A stretch of 64,000 nucleotides of DNA from Corynebacterium suedekumii (GTDB lineage: Bacteria; Actinomycetota; Actinomycetes; Mycobacteriales; Mycobacteriaceae). This document shows positions 8,704 to 23,618 of this stretch, in pieces (the stretch's first letter is position 1; the number at the start of each line of letters is the position of its first letter). The DNA lies in contig NZ_CP126970.1 in assembly GCF_030252185.1 (NCBI RefSeq), forward strand, positions 248,001-312,000. Direction: 5' to 3'. Below the pieces are notes generated by a model. That model was given only the letters and a program-made list of their open reading frames with translations. It was not told the DNA's origin and ran no database searches. A program made the translations under genes and the position numbers.

Positions 8704-11259
8704 GATCGCGTCCAGGGGCGGGGTCTTCGCCGCCCGGTTGGCCGGCCAGATGGCGGCGAAGACACCGACCACCGCTGAGCCCAGGAGCATCCAGGCGAGC
8801 ATGCCCCACGGCACCGAGAGGGTGTCCAGGCCCTGGTCCTTGAGCACCTCGAGGAACGCCCAGCCCAGGCCCAGGCCGATGAGCATGCCCATGACCGCGC
8901 CGAAGATGGCGATCTGGACCGCCTCGAGCGTGATCATCGTGCGGATCTGGCGACGCTGCGAACCGACGGCGCGGAGCATACCGATCTCCTGGCGGCGCTC
9001 GATGACTCCGAGGGTGAGCGTGTTGACGATACCGAGGATCGCGATGATCACCGCCAGCGCCAGCAGCGCATAGAGGATGTTGAGCATCTGGTCGATGGAC
9101 TGGCCCGCCTGGCCCGCCATCTCCTCCGTGCTCATCACCTGCACCACGATGAAGCCCTTGACGGCCTCCTCGAGGTTGGTGCGCAGCTGCTGGTCATCCA
9201 CCGAGCCGTCCCCGTTGACACCGACCATGGTCACCGTCAGGGCATCTGGCGGGACCAGGTCCCGGACCAGGTCGGTGGTGATGGCCATGTTGGCCACGAC
9301 ATTGTTGGGCTCGAAGATGCCCACCAGCTCGGCCTCGGCGGTGTTCTCGGTGATCCCCGGGGCCGTGAGCTCCATCGTCTGACCGACCTCCCAGCCGTTC
9401 TTCTCGGCGAAGTCGGAAGAGGCGATGACACCCGGAGTCTCGTCGAGGTCGGTCGTACCGTCGGTGATCTCGCCGACCGCGAGATCGGAGAGATTACCGT
9501 CGAGCAGCATCGACTGGCCCTGCGGGCCGAACTGGGTGGAGGCCTTGCCGTCGGCGTAGACCGGGGCGGTCGAGATGGTGACCACCTGGCCGACGCCGTC
9601 GGTGTCACGGGCGACCTGTGGCACCTCCGCCGGGGTGGGGAAGTTCGCGTCGGTCGGGCCGGAGAGGATGTAGTCCGCGGTGATGCTGTTCTCCACCACG
9701 TCCGAGATGGAGGCCTTCATCGTGTCACCGAGCATGCCGATCGCGGTGACCAGGGCGATGCCGAGGGTCAGGGCGAAGGCGGTGGCGGAGGTGCGGCGCG
9801 GGTTGCGCCGGGAGTTGGTCGACGCGAGCCTGCCCACCGCCCCGAAGGGCAGTCCGATGATCCGGCCGAGCGTGGGCACGATCGGCAGCGATAGGGCCGG
9901 GCCGGCGAAGAAGAAACCGACGATGACACCGAACGCGCCGATGCCCACGAGGACGGCACGGGTGGAGGTGGACGAGTCGGTGAGCAGCACGCCCGCGACG
10001 GCCGCGACGATGCCGACCGCCATGAGGACCGCGCCGACGATGGTGCGGCCCACCAGCGACTGTTCGCTGGAGGCCTCGGTCGACCGCATCGCCTCCACCG
10101 GACGGATCGCCCCGGCCCGGCGGGCCGGCATCCATGCGGAGACCACCGTCACCACGGTGCCGAGGACGATGGGGACGAGCACCGCGGTCGTCGACAAGCC
10201 GAGACCCGCGTCCGGCAACGCCAGACCCTGGCTGGCCATGAACGCCTTGATGCCCGCCACCAGGCCCATGCCGGCGAGGACGCCGAGGGCGGAGCCGACG
10301 AGACCGACGAGGAACGCCTCGAACACCACGGAGCGGGTGATCTGCTGACGCGAGGCACCCAGGGCACGCAGCAGCGCGAACTCCTTGGTGCGCTGCGCGA
10401 CGATCATGGAGAAGGTGTTGGCGATGAGGAACGTGCCCACCAGCAGGGCGACCAGGCCGAAGGCGACGAGGAAGTAGTTGACGAAGCTCAACGCCTGCGA
10501 CATCAGCCGGGTCACCTCCTCGGCCAGGGCCTCACCGGTCTCCACCTCGACGCCCTCGACGGACTGGCTGAGATGGTCGACCAGTTCCGTGTCCGCGGTG
10601 CCGTCGGCGGCGGAGACGGTGAGCTGGCCCGCCAGATCCCCGGTGGCGTACCGGTCCTGGTAGGCCTGCTCCTCCATCGCGGCCATGACGGACTGCCCCT
10701 GGTCGAGCTCGTTGTCGTAGAAGCCGGTCACCGTCATGGTGTGACGGGCCTGCGGGTCGACGACGAGAAGCTCATCACCCACCGAGATACCGAACTTCTC
10801 GGCACCGGCCTGATTGACCACGATCTCACTGTCCCCGACCGGGGCCTGCCCTTCGACCAGCTCCGTGGGCTGACCGACCCGGTCCTCGGGGTCGTACCAG
10901 ATGCCCATCGAGGACGTGCCACCGCCGGTCTGGATCGGCTCCTCGTCCGAGGTGGCCAGCACGACGGTCGTCGATGCGGTGAGGTTGACGTTGCCCACCC
11001 GCTCATCCGCCGCGATTTGCTCACGGGTCTGCGGGGTGATGCCCGGGGCGTCCTCGGCGGGCGAGACGACCGCGTCGACCCCCTCGTAGGCGTTGTTGAC
11101 CGCCGACTTGAACGTCGCGTCCAACGAGTTGGTGAACATGAACGCGCCCGAGATGAACGCCGTACCCAGCACCACGGCGAGGACCGTGAGCGCCAGACGG
11201 AGCTTATGGGCGGCGATGTTGCGCAGGCTGACCCTGCTCATGGTGTTTCCGGTTGCCAT
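8695..11259 (-). CDS. ABC transporter permease, double FtsX/MacB type
   Basis: An 854-residue permease built from two repeats. After an N-terminal membrane helix (LRLALTVLAVVLGTAFISGAFMF) comes a ~220-residue extracytoplasmic MacB-type domain, an FtsX membrane block (MIVAQRTKEFALLRALGASRQQI), then a second helix-domain-FtsX unit ending with VIERRQEIGMLRAVGSQRRQI and three helices. Such proteins couple ATP hydrolysis to movement of lipids, lipoproteins or peptides out of the membrane. The ATPase gene is 7 bp upstream on the same strand. Start ATG 11259 is taken; ATG 11241 (MSRVSLRN) is possible. The substrate is unknown. Confidence 0.9.
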   Translation of the reverse strand: MATGNTMSRVSLRNIAAHKLRLALTVLAVVLGTAFISGAFMFTNSLDATFKSAVNNAYEGVDAVVSPAEDAPGITPQTREQIAADERVGNVNLTASTTVVLATSDEEPIQTGGGTSSMGIWYDPEDRVGQPTELVEGQAPVGDSEIVVNQAGAEKFGISVGDELLVVDPQARHTMTVTGFYDNELDQGQSVMAAMEEQAYQDRYATGDLAGQLTVSAADGTADTELVDHLSQSVEGVEVETGEALAEEVTRLMSQALSFVNYFLVAFGLVALLVGTFLIANTFSMIVAQRTKEFALLRALGASRQQITRSVVFEAFLVGLVGSALGVLAGMGLVAGIKAFMASQGLALPDAGLGLSTTAVLVPIVLGTVVTVVSAWMPARRAGAIRPVEAMRSTEASSEQSLVGRTIVGAVLMAVGIVAAVAGVLLTDSSTSTRAVLVGIGAFGVIVGFFFAGPALSLPIVPTLGRIIGLPFGAVGRLASTNSRRNPRRTSATAFALTLGIALVTAIGMLGDTMKASISDVVENSITADYILSGPTDANFPTPAEVPQVARDTDGVGQVVTISTAPVYADGKASTQFGPQGQSMLLDGNLSDLAVGEITDGTTDLDETPGVIASSDFAEKNGWEVGQTMELTAPGITENTAEAELVGIFEPNNVVANMAITTDLVRDLVPPDALTVTMVGVNGDGSVDDQQLRTNLEEAVKGFIVVQVMSTEEMAGQAGQSIDQMLNILYALLALAVIIAILGIVNTLTLGVIERRQEIGMLRAVGSQRRQIRTMITLEAVQIAIFGAVMGMLIGLGLGWAFLEVLKDQGLDTLSVPWGMLAWMLLGSAVVGVFAAIWPANRAAKTPPLDAISD

Positions 11260-11266
11260 CGGGCGC

Positions 11267-12211
11267 CTAGCTCTCGATGCCGGCCATGGTGGCCAGAATT
11301 TCGTCGATGGTCGGGTCGAGGATCTCGTTGATCAGCCGACCGTCCGCCAGGAACACGACCCGGTCCGCATAGGAGGCGGCCTTCGCGTCGTGGGTGACGA
11401 TCACCACCGTCTGGTCATCCTGGTCCACCGCCGTGCGGAGGATGTCCAGCACCTCCCGGGAGGAGTTCGAGTCGAGGTTGCCCGTCGGCTCATCACCGAA
11501 GATGATCTCCGGACGCGACACCAGCGCACGCGCACACGCGACACGCTGCTGCTGACCACCCGACAGCTCCGCCGGACGGTGGGTGAGACGGTTGGTCAGC
11601 CCCAGCCGGGAGGTGATCTCCTCGAACCACTCCTGGTCCACCTTCGCACCGGCGATGTCGGACGGCAGGGTGATGTTCTCCGCTGCGGTGAGCGTGGGGA
11701 CGAGGTTGAAGGACTGGAAGATGAAGCCCAGCCGGTCACGCCGCAGTGCCGTCATCTCCTTGTCCCGCAGGCCCGACAGGTCGGTGTCACCGATGTACGC
11801 GGAACCGGAGGTGGCCGAATCCAGGCCGGCCATGCAGTGCATGAGCGTCGACTTACCCGAACCCGACGGGCCCATGATGGCGGTGAACTGGTTCCGCGCG
11901 AACTCCACGTCGACGTGATCCAGCGCGGTCACTGCGGTCTCCCCCTCGCCGTACTGCTTGAACAGGCCCACCGCGCGGGCAGCGGCCCCCGCAGGGCCCG
12001 CCGCCCGGTGCTTACCCGTGACGGAGTCCACGGCATCCGTGTCCGCCGGCTGTGCCGCGTGGCGGGGGCCCTCGACCGTGTCACCGGCGGCGGTGGCACC
12101 GGCCGTGGTCTCCGGGACGGCTGCCGTGCCCGTGGTGTCGGCCGTGTCCTGAGTCGCCGGGGTCGCCGGGTCCTCGGGCAGGTTCGTGGGGGTGTGGTCA
12201 CGCTCTGACAT
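11267..12211 (-). CDS. ABC transporter ATP-binding protein (MacB/LolD-like)
   Basis: 314 residues. The C-terminal ~225 residues form a full nucleotide-binding domain: Walker A GPSGSGKS, Q-loop FQSFNLVPTLTA, signature [15 protein letters not shown], Walker B IIFGDEPTG and H-loop IVTHD. It energises the double-FtsX permease encoded immediately downstream. The first ~85 residues are an unusual Thr/Ala/Pro/Asp-rich, low-complexity extension with no recognisable domain. ATG 12211 is chosen with AAGGA upstream at a longish spacing. The frame stays open upstream but without family similarity. Confidence 0.9.
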   Translation of the reverse strand: MSERDHTPTNLPEDPATPATQDTADTTGTAAVPETTAGATAAGDTVEGPRHAAQPADTDAVDSVTGKHRAAGPAGAAARAVGLFKQYGEGETAVTALDHVDVEFARNQFTAIMGPSGSGKSTLMHCMAGLDSATSGSAYIGDTDLSGLRDKEMTALRRDRLGFIFQSFNLVPTLTAAENITLPSDIAGAKVDQEWFEEITSRLGLTNRLTHRPAELSGGQQQRVACARALVSRPEIIFGDEPTGNLDSNSSREVLDILRTAVDQDDQTVVIVTHDAKAASYADRVVFLADGRLINEILDPTIDEILATMAGIES

Positions 12212-12329
12212 GGTCGGGGTTACTTCCTTCTTCACACGGTCTAGGGACAGGGATGACTGGACAGGATGGAATGAGACTTCCACGGTACCGGCCCGGCACT
12301 CCGGGCACATCGGGGGATTCCCCCACATT

Positions 12330-12351
12330 CACCTGCCGTGAACTGCAGGTG
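12330..12351. promoter_or_regulatory. Inverted repeat in the ABC ATPase / ilvD intergenic region
   Basis: CACCTGC and GCAGGTG are 7-bp perfect arms around an 8-nt spacer. It lies about midway in the 229-bp divergent intergenic region and is a candidate operator. No regulator can be named. Confidence 0.35.
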
Positions 12352-12428
12352 GCGCACAGGGTCCACCTGGCACGCTACCTGGCCTGACCGCCACGTCCGA
12401 ACCGTCGGCCGGATTCCCAGCATCTCCC

Positions 12429-12434
12429 TAGACT
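12429..12434 (+). promoter_or_regulatory. -10 box of ilvD (leaderless)
   Basis: TAGACT ends 6 nt before the ilvD ATG at 12441 and there is no ribosome-binding site between them. This spacing places the transcription start at or beside the A of the start codon. Confidence 0.45.
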
Positions 12435-12440
12435 TGGGCC

Positions 12441-14165
12441 ATGTCCCCGATGACCCCCATCACAGACAGCACCGACCGCCCCGACATCAAACCCCGTTCC
12501 CGGGACGTCACCGACGGCCTGGAACGCACCGCCGCCCGCGGCATGCTCCGCGCCGTGGGCATGGGTGACGAGGACTGGGCCAAACCCCAGATCGGCGTCG
12601 CCTCCTCATGGAACGAGATCACCCCGTGCAACCTCACCCTGCGGTCCCTGGCGGATCACGCGAAGAACGGCGTCCACGCCGCCGGCGGCTACCCCCTGGA
12701 GTTCGGCACCATCTCCGTCTCCGACGGCATCTCCATGGGACACGAGGGCATGCACTACTCCCTGGTCTCCCGCGAGGTCATCACCGATTCCGTGGAGACC
12801 GTCATGAGCGCGGAACGTCTCGACGGCTCCGTCCTCCTCGCCGGTTGCGACAAATCCATCCCCGGCATGCTCATGGCCGCCGCCCGCCTCGACCTGTCCA
12901 GCGTCTTCCTCTACAACGGCTCCACCATGCCCGGCACCGCCACCATGTCCGACGGCAGTGAACGCGAGGTCACCCTCATCGACGCCTTCGAGGCCGTCGG
13001 CGCCTGCCGCGCCGGCACCATGAGCGAGGCCGACGTCGACGCCATCGAACGTGCCGTCTGCCCCGGCGAGGGCGCCTGCGGCGGCATGTACACCGCCAAC
13101 ACCATGGCGTCCGCCGCTGAGGCCATGGGTATGTCCCTGCCCGGCTCCGCCGCTCCCCCGGCCATCCACCGCAGCCGCACCGAATACGCCCGCCACTCCG
13201 GCGAGGCGGTCGTCGGACTCCTGCAGCAGGGCATCACCGCCCGCGACATCATCACCCGTGAATCCCTGCTCAACGCCGTCGCCGTGGTCATGGCCCTGGG
13301 CGGATCCACCAACGCCGTCCTCCACCTGCTCGCCATCGCCCGGGAAGCCGACGTCGAGCTCACCCTCGCCGACTTCAACGCCGTCTCCGACCGCGTCCCC
13401 CACCTGGGCAACCTCAAACCCTTCGGCCGCTACGTCATGAACGACGTGTTCAAGGTCGGGGGCATCCCCGTCGTCATGCGGGCGCTTTACGACGCCGATC
13501 TCATCAACGGTGACTGCCTCACCGTCACCGGCCGCACCGTCGCCGAGAACCTCGCCGACATCAACCCACCGGACCCCGACGGCACCATCCTCCGGGCCCT
13601 GGACAACCCGATCCACACCACCGGTGGACTGAGCATCCTCCACGGATCCCTCGCCCCGGACGGCGCCGTGGTCAAGACCGCCGGCTTCGACGCCGAGACC
13701 TTCGAGGGCACCGCCCGCGTCTACGACCAGGAGAAGCCCGCCATGGACGCGGTCCTCAACGGTGAGCTGAAGAAGGGCGATGTGGTGATCATCCGCTACG
13801 AAGGCCCCAAGGGCGGACCGGGCATGCGGGAGATGCTCGCCATCACCGGCGCGATCAAGGGCGCCGGAATCGGCAGGGATGTCCTCCTCATCACCGACGG
13901 CCGCTTCTCCGGCGGCTCCACGGGCCTGTGCATCGGCCATGTCGCCCCCGAGGCCGTCGACGGCGGACCCATCGCCTTCGTCCGGGACGGTGACCCGATC
14001 CGGGTCGACATCGCAGCCCGCACCATCGACGTCGACATTCCGGACGACGACATGATTCGCCGGCGGGCCGACTGGCAGGTCCCCGACAATCCCCGCCTGC
14101 ACGGTGTCCTGGGGAAGTACGCAAAGCTCGTGCACTCCGCCGCCGAAGGCGCGGTCTGCCACTAG
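12441..14165 (+). CDS. ilvD: Dihydroxy-acid dehydratase
   Basis: Catalyses the third common step of valine and isoleucine synthesis (also needed for leucine and pantothenate), dehydrating 2,3-dihydroxy-acids to 2-keto acids. The iron-sulfur ligands are recognisable as [13 protein letters not shown] and [13 protein letters not shown]. Downstream are [29 protein letters not shown] and the substrate-binding [11 protein letters not shown]. At 574 residues it is the compact actinobacterial type. No ribosome-binding site is visible before ATG 12441, matching the -10 box 6 nt upstream. It stands alone beside the rRNA operon rather than with ilvBNC. Confidence 0.96.
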   Translation: MSPMTPITDSTDRPDIKPRSRDVTDGLERTAARGMLRAVGMGDEDWAKPQIGVASSWNEITPCNLTLRSLADHAKNGVHAAGGYPLEFGTISVSDGISMGHEGMHYSLVSREVITDSVETVMSAERLDGSVLLAGCDKSIPGMLMAAARLDLSSVFLYNGSTMPGTATMSDGSEREVTLIDAFEAVGACRAGTMSEADVDAIERAVCPGEGACGGMYTANTMASAAEAMGMSLPGSAAPPAIHRSRTEYARHSGEAVVGLLQQGITARDIITRESLLNAVAVVMALGGSTNAVLHLLAIAREADVELTLADFNAVSDRVPHLGNLKPFGRYVMNDVFKVGGIPVVMRALYDADLINGDCLTVTGRTVAENLADINPPDPDGTILRALDNPIHTTGGLSILHGSLAPDGAVVKTAGFDAETFEGTARVYDQEKPAMDAVLNGELKKGDVVIIRYEGPKGGPGMREMLAITGAIKGAGIGRDVLLITDGRFSGGSTGLCIGHVAPEAVDGGPIAFVRDGDPIRVDIAARTIDVDIPDDDMIRRRADWQVPDNPRLHGVLGKYAKLVHSAAEGAVCH

Positions 14166-14180
14166 CCGCTGAATCGCGAA

Positions 14181-14217
14181 AAGAGAGGTTCACTCCATCA
14201 CGGAGTGAACCTCTCTT
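14181..14217. terminator. Bidirectional terminator between ilvD and the rRNA operon
   Basis: A 16-bp perfect stem: AAGAGAGGTTCACTCC (14181-14196) pairs with 14202-14217 around a 5-nt loop. On the minus strand it is followed by TTTTCGCG and lies just past the 5S gene. On the plus strand it follows the ilvD stop by 15 bp. It can serve both convergent units. Confidence 0.85.
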
Positions 14218-14239
14218 CTCTCTATATTCTTAAGTTTTT

Positions 14240-14357
14240 GGTCGGCGGTAACTTACTCTCCCACACCCTCCCAGGTGCAGTACCATCAGCGCGAACAGGC
14301 TTAGCTTCCGGGTTCGGAAAGGGACCGGGCGTTTCCCTGCCGCTATCAACCACCGAC
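14240..14357 (-). rRNA. rrf: 5S ribosomal RNA
   Basis: The minus strand reads GTCGGTGGTTGATAGCGGC at the 5' side, the conserved CCCGGTCCCTTTCCGAACCCGGAAGCTAAGCC in the middle and GGGAGAGTAAGTTACCGCCGACC at the 3' side, with terminal complementarity (GTCGGTGG/CCGCCGAC). About 118 nt; ends are accurate to a few bases. Confidence 0.95.
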
Positions 14358-14499
14358 ACACATGCGGGAACAGTACCGTTCCGGTGCGTGTGTCGTGTCA
14401 GACACTGCATAGTGGACGCGAACCACACCATCACTGGTGCGATCAAATAATTTGTTTTGTTACAAACGCAAGCAACACATCACCAACCCAACAGAGTGT

Positions 14500-19508
<5,009 letters not shown>

Positions 19509-20127
19509 AACTTCTGATAGAAGAAAAAGGCTGTGAAAAGCCCAAACCCAACCAAAAACAAACAACCGACGATTCAAAAATGATTCATCAATTGTCCGAA
19601 AAATCACGAACCACCACACCACCCACACCACAAACAGCAGTATGAGCGGATCAGCTGGTGATCCGGCCACCGGTGCCTGTCCCGACGGGGATTAGCAGAC
19701 ACCAGGTGACAAAAAACAGATGAGACCAATGCTGCATCCGCACCCGAAACAGTTCACCACACACAGTGTGGCGCGTTGTTTACAGTGGCACCCATTCCAA
19801 GTGAACATCAGGTACCACCCGGCACGCACCACCCACAACCAGTATCAGACCGGCTACAGGGGGTTGACCAGCACAATCATCATCAAAAAACAAAAGTACA
19901 TTGGCACACTATTGAGTTCTCACACAACATCACCACACCACGACACCAACCACGCGTTTGTGGTCAATCCGTTGGCGGGATACTTTTCGTCAGGGCCTGT
20001 TTTCCTCTCGCCTGCTCGCATCTCTGCGGGGCGCTGTCGGTCGCGCTGACTCACATAAAGTTACACACCCCGCCACACCGACACAACTCCCCAGGTCAGA
20101 GGCCGTAAAACCCGCCCCTTCAACCCG
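19509..20127 (-). promoter_or_regulatory. rRNA operon leader and promoter region
   Basis: About 620 bp without a gene between murA and 16S. It contains the element TTGTGTGAGAACTCAATAGTG (minus, about 19906-19928) followed by a T-rich stretch TTTTGTTTTTTGATG, a layout known from actinobacterial rRNA leaders and repeated in the 16S-23S spacer. TTGACC on the minus strand (19967-19962) could be a -35 box, but I see no convincing -10 at the right distance. Upstream of it, near 20055-20066, is an AT-rich GTAACTTTATG that may belong to another promoter. Open frames here are chance. Confidence 0.55.
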
Positions 20128-21381
20128 CTAAGAAACACGCGTGATCGTGGCGCCCAGCTGCTGCAGGTGCTCGACGAAGTGCGGGTAGCCGCGGTCGATG
20201 TGGTGCACATCGTGGATGGTGGTGTCACCGTCGGCGACCAGGGCGGCGAGGACGAGACCTGCACCGGCGCGGATGTCGGAGCTCCACACCTCGGTGGAGG
20301 AGAGCTGCTCGATGCCGTGGAGGACCACGTGGTGCCCGTCGACCGAGGCGTTCGCCCCGAGGCGGAGCATCTCGTCGACGAAGCGGAAGCGGGACTCGAA
20401 GACGTTCTCGGTGATCACGCTCATGCCCTCGGCCACGGCGGCGATGCCGATGGCCATGGGCTGCAGGTCGGTGGGGAACCCGGGGAAGGGCAGGGTCTGG
20501 TAGTCCACCGCAAGGGGGCGCTGGGCCATGCGGACGCGGAATCCGTTCTCGAAGGTCTCCACGTCGGCCCCGGCAACCTTGAGCTTCTCCAGTGCCAGGT
20601 GGAGGTGGCGTGGGGCGATGCCGCCGACGGTGACGTCGCCGCGGGTCATGGCGGCGGCGTAGGCCCAGGTGCCGGCGACGATGCGGTCCCCGACGACGCG
20701 GTGCTCGGTCGGGTGGAGCTTGTCCACGCCGTCGATGGTGATGGTGGAGGTGCCGGCGCCGTCGACTCGCGCGCCCATGGAGTTGAGCATCTCGCAGAGG
20801 TCGATGATCTCGGGTTCGCGGGCGGCGTTGTCGAGGACGGTCCGCCCCTCGGCGAGGACCGCGGCCGTGAGGATGTTCTCCGTGGCGCCGACGGAGGGGA
20901 AGTCGAGGGAGATCCGGGCACCGCGGAGGCCGTCGGCCTCGGCGACGACGGCACCGTGGGAGATGCGGGTGGTGGCGCCGAGCTTCTCCAGGCCGGACTG
21001 GTGCATGTCGAGGGGACGGGACCCGATGGCGTCACCGCCCGGTAGTGCCACGACGGCCCGGCCGCAGCGGGAGGTCAGAGGTCCGAGGACGCAGACGGAG
21101 GCGCGGAACTGCCGGACGGCCTCGAAGTCAGCGTCGGGCTTGAGTTCGGCGGGGGTGGTGATGCGGACGGTCTCGCCGTTGATCTCCACCTCGCAGCCGA
21201 GGCCTTCGAGGACGTCACGCATGAGTGGGACGTCGAGAATTTCGGGGCAGTTGGTCAGCGTCGTGGTGCCTTCGGCGAGCAGGGCGGCGGCCATCAGTTT
21301 GAGGACGCTGTTCTTTGCGCCGCTGACTTTGACGGCGCCCTGCAGGCGGGCTCCTCCGGAGACTACGAATCGATCCTTCAC
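20128..21381 (-). CDS. murA: UDP-N-acetylglucosamine 1-carboxyvinyltransferase
   Basis: First committed step of peptidoglycan synthesis: transfers enolpyruvate from PEP to UDP-GlcNAc. The 417-residue protein has [19 protein letters not shown] (Lys-Asn pair), [11 protein letters not shown], the catalytic loop [32 protein letters not shown] and FPTDLQPM. The residue that is Cys115 in E. coli is Asp117 here, as in mycobacteria; this substitution is known to make MurA insensitive to fosfomycin. GTG 21381 is preceded by TACGCT (21395-21390) at 8 nt, suggesting a leaderless start. It lies upstream of the rRNA operon on the same strand. Confidence 0.97.
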   Translation of the reverse strand: MKDRFVVSGGARLQGAVKVSGAKNSVLKLMAAALLAEGTTTLTNCPEILDVPLMRDVLEGLGCEVEINGETVRITTPAELKPDADFEAVRQFRASVCVLGPLTSRCGRAVVALPGGDAIGSRPLDMHQSGLEKLGATTRISHGAVVAEADGLRGARISLDFPSVGATENILTAAVLAEGRTVLDNAAREPEIIDLCEMLNSMGARVDGAGTSTITIDGVDKLHPTEHRVVGDRIVAGTWAYAAAMTRGDVTVGGIAPRHLHLALEKLKVAGADVETFENGFRVRMAQRPLAVDYQTLPFPGFPTDLQPMAIGIAAVAEGMSVITENVFESRFRFVDEMLRLGANASVDGHHVVLHGIEQLSSTEVWSSDIRAGAGLVLAALVADGDTTIHDVHHIDRGYPHFVEHLQQLGATITRVS

Positions 21382-21422
21382 GCCATCCGAGCGTAGCGGA
21401 GTCCCCTTTCCCGGGCGGTGAC

Positions 21423-22265
21423 TCAGGGAAGGGCGCCGATGCGGCGGGCGGCGTTGACCGCCTCGTAGCGGGTGTGGGCGCCGAGTTTGCGCATGACGGA
21501 GCGCAGGTAGGACTTCACGGTCTCCGCGCCGATGCCCATCTCCTCGGCAGCCTCGACGTTGGTGTGGCCGAGGGCGACGCAGGACAGCACGTCGAGTTCG
21601 CGGGCGGAGAGCTTGGTGGACTGCTTGACGCGGACGGGGCTGACCATCTGGTCGCACAGCTGCTCCAGCTCGCGACGCACGCTGTCGTCGTCCACCCGGT
21701 TGGCCAGCATGCGCAGCTTGGAGTGGGTGGAGCGGACCTGCTCCCATTCGGCGCCGTTCATCACGCGGCCGGTCTTGGAGCCGCCGACCTTGCCTCCCTC
21801 GGCGCGTCGCAGAGCGGAGTTGACGGCGAGGTCCTGCTCGAGGGTCCGTGCGGTCATGGTGACCTCCTCGATGACCTTGTCGCCGAGGCGGACCGGGGAG
21901 TGGACGCCGACGTAGAGGACGCCGCGGATCTCCCGGTTGACGATCACGGGCACCGCCACGAGGGAGTGCAGCCCCTCGTCCTGGATGGCGCGGTCATTCT
22001 CGTGGGAGATGGTGCTCGCGCGGGTGTAGTCGGAGACACCGACGGGGCGGCGGGTGCTCACCACGCGGCCGCCGACGCCGGATCCGGCCTCGATGATGAG
22101 GTTCTGCAGGGCGGGGGTACGCAGGCCGACCCACTGGGTGATCTGCAGTCGGTTGTCCGGCAACAGCGTGGCGTACATCGTCACCGGGATACCCGTCGCC
22201 GTCTTCAGGGACGTCAGCGCGGTGCGGACAGCCTCGTCATCATCCTTGATGCGTTGAGATTCCAT
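21423..22265 (-). CDS. ramA: LuxR-type regulator RamA (acetate and central metabolism)
   Basis: 280 residues. An N-terminal GAF-like sensor (about 1-155, containing [31 protein letters not shown] and [16 protein letters not shown]) is followed by a LuxR helix-turn-helix at about 215-280 ([52 protein letters not shown]). Near identity with the corynebacterial RamA sequence I remember supports the name. RamA activates acetate and TCA-cycle genes and represses itself. ATG 22265 was chosen over GTG 22277 because GCAGGAGG ends directly against the GTG but lies 12 nt before the ATG. murA is downstream, cysK divergent. Confidence 0.95.
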   Translation of the reverse strand: MESQRIKDDDEAVRTALTSLKTATGIPVTMYATLLPDNRLQITQWVGLRTPALQNLIIEAGSGVGGRVVSTRRPVGVSDYTRASTISHENDRAIQDEGLHSLVAVPVIVNREIRGVLYVGVHSPVRLGDKVIEEVTMTARTLEQDLAVNSALRRAEGGKVGGSKTGRVMNGAEWEQVRSTHSKLRMLANRVDDDSVRRELEQLCDQMVSPVRVKQSTKLSARELDVLSCVALGHTNVEAAEEMGIGAETVKSYLRSVMRKLGAHTRYEAVNAARRIGALP

Positions 22266-22301
22266 GATCGTGGTCACCCTCCTGCGGGGACACCCGTCCA
22301 G

Positions 22302-22318
22302 GTGTACCCGAGGTACAC
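22302..22318. promoter_or_regulatory. Perfect inverted repeat in the ramA leader
   Basis: GTGTACC-CGA-GGTACAC, 7-bp arms, 3-nt spacer, about 37 nt before the ramA start and downstream of its likely promoter. A candidate operator; the binding protein is unknown. Confidence 0.4.
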
Positions 22319-22350
22319 ATTGACGAGGTCACTTGTTTATCCAATTGGGC

Positions 22351-22372
22351 ATTATAACGCGCCACCGGGGGT
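22351..22372 (-). promoter_or_regulatory. ramA promoter with RamA-type site
   Basis: On the minus strand a perfect TATAAT (22356-22351) lies about 86 nt before the ramA start. Ten bases upstream is ACCCCC (22372-22367), a RamA-type C4-5 motif at the -35 position. Other G-runs of this type lie at 22420-22424 and 22434-22439. The layout fits negative autoregulation as known for RamA. Confidence 0.55.
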
Positions 22373-22490
22373 AGACAGAAATCTAACCCGCCGGAACCGG
22401 CCCCACCCGATGTTCCGGCGGGGTACAGGAGCCAGGGGTAACCGCCCCCACCCCGCCCCGAGCCGTCCACACCACCCGGTCTATCCACTA

Positions 22491-22506
22491 TGGACTGTGC
22501 TGTCTA
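22491..22506 (+). promoter_or_regulatory. McbR-like operator upstream of cysK
   Basis: TGGACTGTGCTGTCTA matches the McbR consensus TAGAC-N6-GTCTA in nine of ten fixed positions. It lies 58 nt before the cysK start and just upstream of a possible -10 TAGGGT (22518-22523), where a repressor would block transcription. McbR controls sulfur amino acid genes, including cysK, in C. glutamicum. Confidence 0.6.
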
Positions 22507-22563
22507 GTTCTGTGGTGTAGGGTGGACGGAAGCAACGAACCATCACACGTGAGGAGTCCCGTC

Positions 22564-23496
22564 ATGGGCATCTACAACAACATCCTGGAAACCATCGGCA
22601 ACACCCCCCTGGTCCGCCTCAACGGCATCACCGAGGGCCTGGGCGCCACCGTCCTGGCCAAGGTCGAGTCCGCCAACCCGGCGAACTCCGTCAAGGACCG
22701 CATCGGTAAGGCCATCGTCGACGCCGCCGAGGCCGACGGTTCCCTCAAGCCGGGCGGCACCATCGTCGAGGCCACCTCCGGTAACACCGGCATCGCCCTC
22801 GCGCTGGTCGGCGCGGCCCGCGGTTACAACGTCGTCCTCACCATGCCGGAGACCATGTCCACCGAGCGTCGCGTGCTGCTGCGCGCCTACGGTGCGGAGA
22901 TCATCCTCACCCCGGGTGCCGCGGGCATGCAGGGTGCGGTGGACAAGGCCAACGAGATCGTGGGTGAGCGCGAGAACGCCATCCTGGCCCGCCAGTTCGC
23001 GAACCAGGCCAACCTGCGCATCCACCGCGATACCACCGCGGAGGAGATCTGGCGCGACACCGACGGCACCATCGACATCTTCGTCGCCGGCGTCGGTACC
23101 GGCGGCACCATCTCCGGTGTGGGCCAGGTGCTCAAGGAGCGCAAGGACGACGTGCAGATCGTCGCCGTCGAGCCGGAGGCCTCCCCGCTGCTGACCACCG
23201 GCAAGGCCGGCCCGCACAAGATCCAGGGCCTGGGCGCCAACTTCATCCCGGAGGTCCTCGACCGCAAGGTTCTCGATGACGTGCTCACCGTCTCCAACGA
23301 GGACGCCGTGGCCACCTCCCGCGAGCTCGCCGTCAAGGACGGCATCCTCGGCGGCATCTCCGCCGGCGCCAACGTCAAGGCCGCTCTCGAGCTGGCCGCC
23401 CGCCCGGAGAACAACGGCAAGACCATCGTCGTGGTCATCCCGGACTTCGGTGAGCGTTACGTGTCCACCATCCTCTACGAGGACATCCGCGACTAA
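22564..23496 (+). CDS. cysK: O-acetylserine sulfhydrylase (cysteine synthase A)
   Basis: Forms cysteine from O-acetylserine and sulfide. The 310-residue PLP enzyme has the cofactor Lys44 in NPANSVKDR, the phosphate/substrate loop [12 protein letters not shown] and the glycine loop [12 protein letters not shown], with [12 protein letters not shown] near the end. ATG 22564 is chosen because GAGGAG lies 7-8 nt upstream. An McbR-like operator lies in the leader region. cysE follows 122 bp downstream on the same strand, so the last two steps of cysteine synthesis are clustered. ramA is divergent. Confidence 0.97.
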   Translation: MGIYNNILETIGNTPLVRLNGITEGLGATVLAKVESANPANSVKDRIGKAIVDAAEADGSLKPGGTIVEATSGNTGIALALVGAARGYNVVLTMPETMSTERRVLLRAYGAEIILTPGAAGMQGAVDKANEIVGERENAILARQFANQANLRIHRDTTAEEIWRDTDGTIDIFVAGVGTGGTISGVGQVLKERKDDVQIVAVEPEASPLLTTGKAGPHKIQGLGANFIPEVLDRKVLDDVLTVSNEDAVATSRELAVKDGILGGISAGANVKAALELAARPENNGKTIVVVIPDFGERYVSTILYEDIRD

Positions 23497-23508
23497 TCCC
23501 CTGCTTAT

Positions 23509-23559
23509 CGACGCCCGCTCCACCACCGAGGCCACATCCTCACGGTGGGGCGGGCGTCG
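23509..23559 (+). terminator. Hairpin between cysK and cysE
   Basis: GACGCCCGCTCCACC (from 23510) can pair with GGTGGGGCGGGCGTC (ending 23558) with one mismatch and a 19-nt loop. There is no U-tract, so it may be a weak terminator or mRNA-stabilising hairpin. Its left arm includes one copy of the recurrent 13-mer GCTTATCGACGCC. Confidence 0.4.
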
Positions 23560-23618
23560 CGCATGTAAATCCCCGCGCACCGCGGTGGGCGGGGACCCCG
23601 CTGTTACACTCGGGTGCC

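Noticed and set aside
6656..8809. 717-codon minus-strand open frame opposite the symporter and crcB genes
   Set aside because: Composition (Gly/Glu/Asp/Arg) and lack of any family motif mark it as an antisense shadow.
23586..23618. Ribosome-binding site for cysE
   Set aside because: No purine-rich complement to the 16S tail; a -10 box at leaderless spacing explains the start better.
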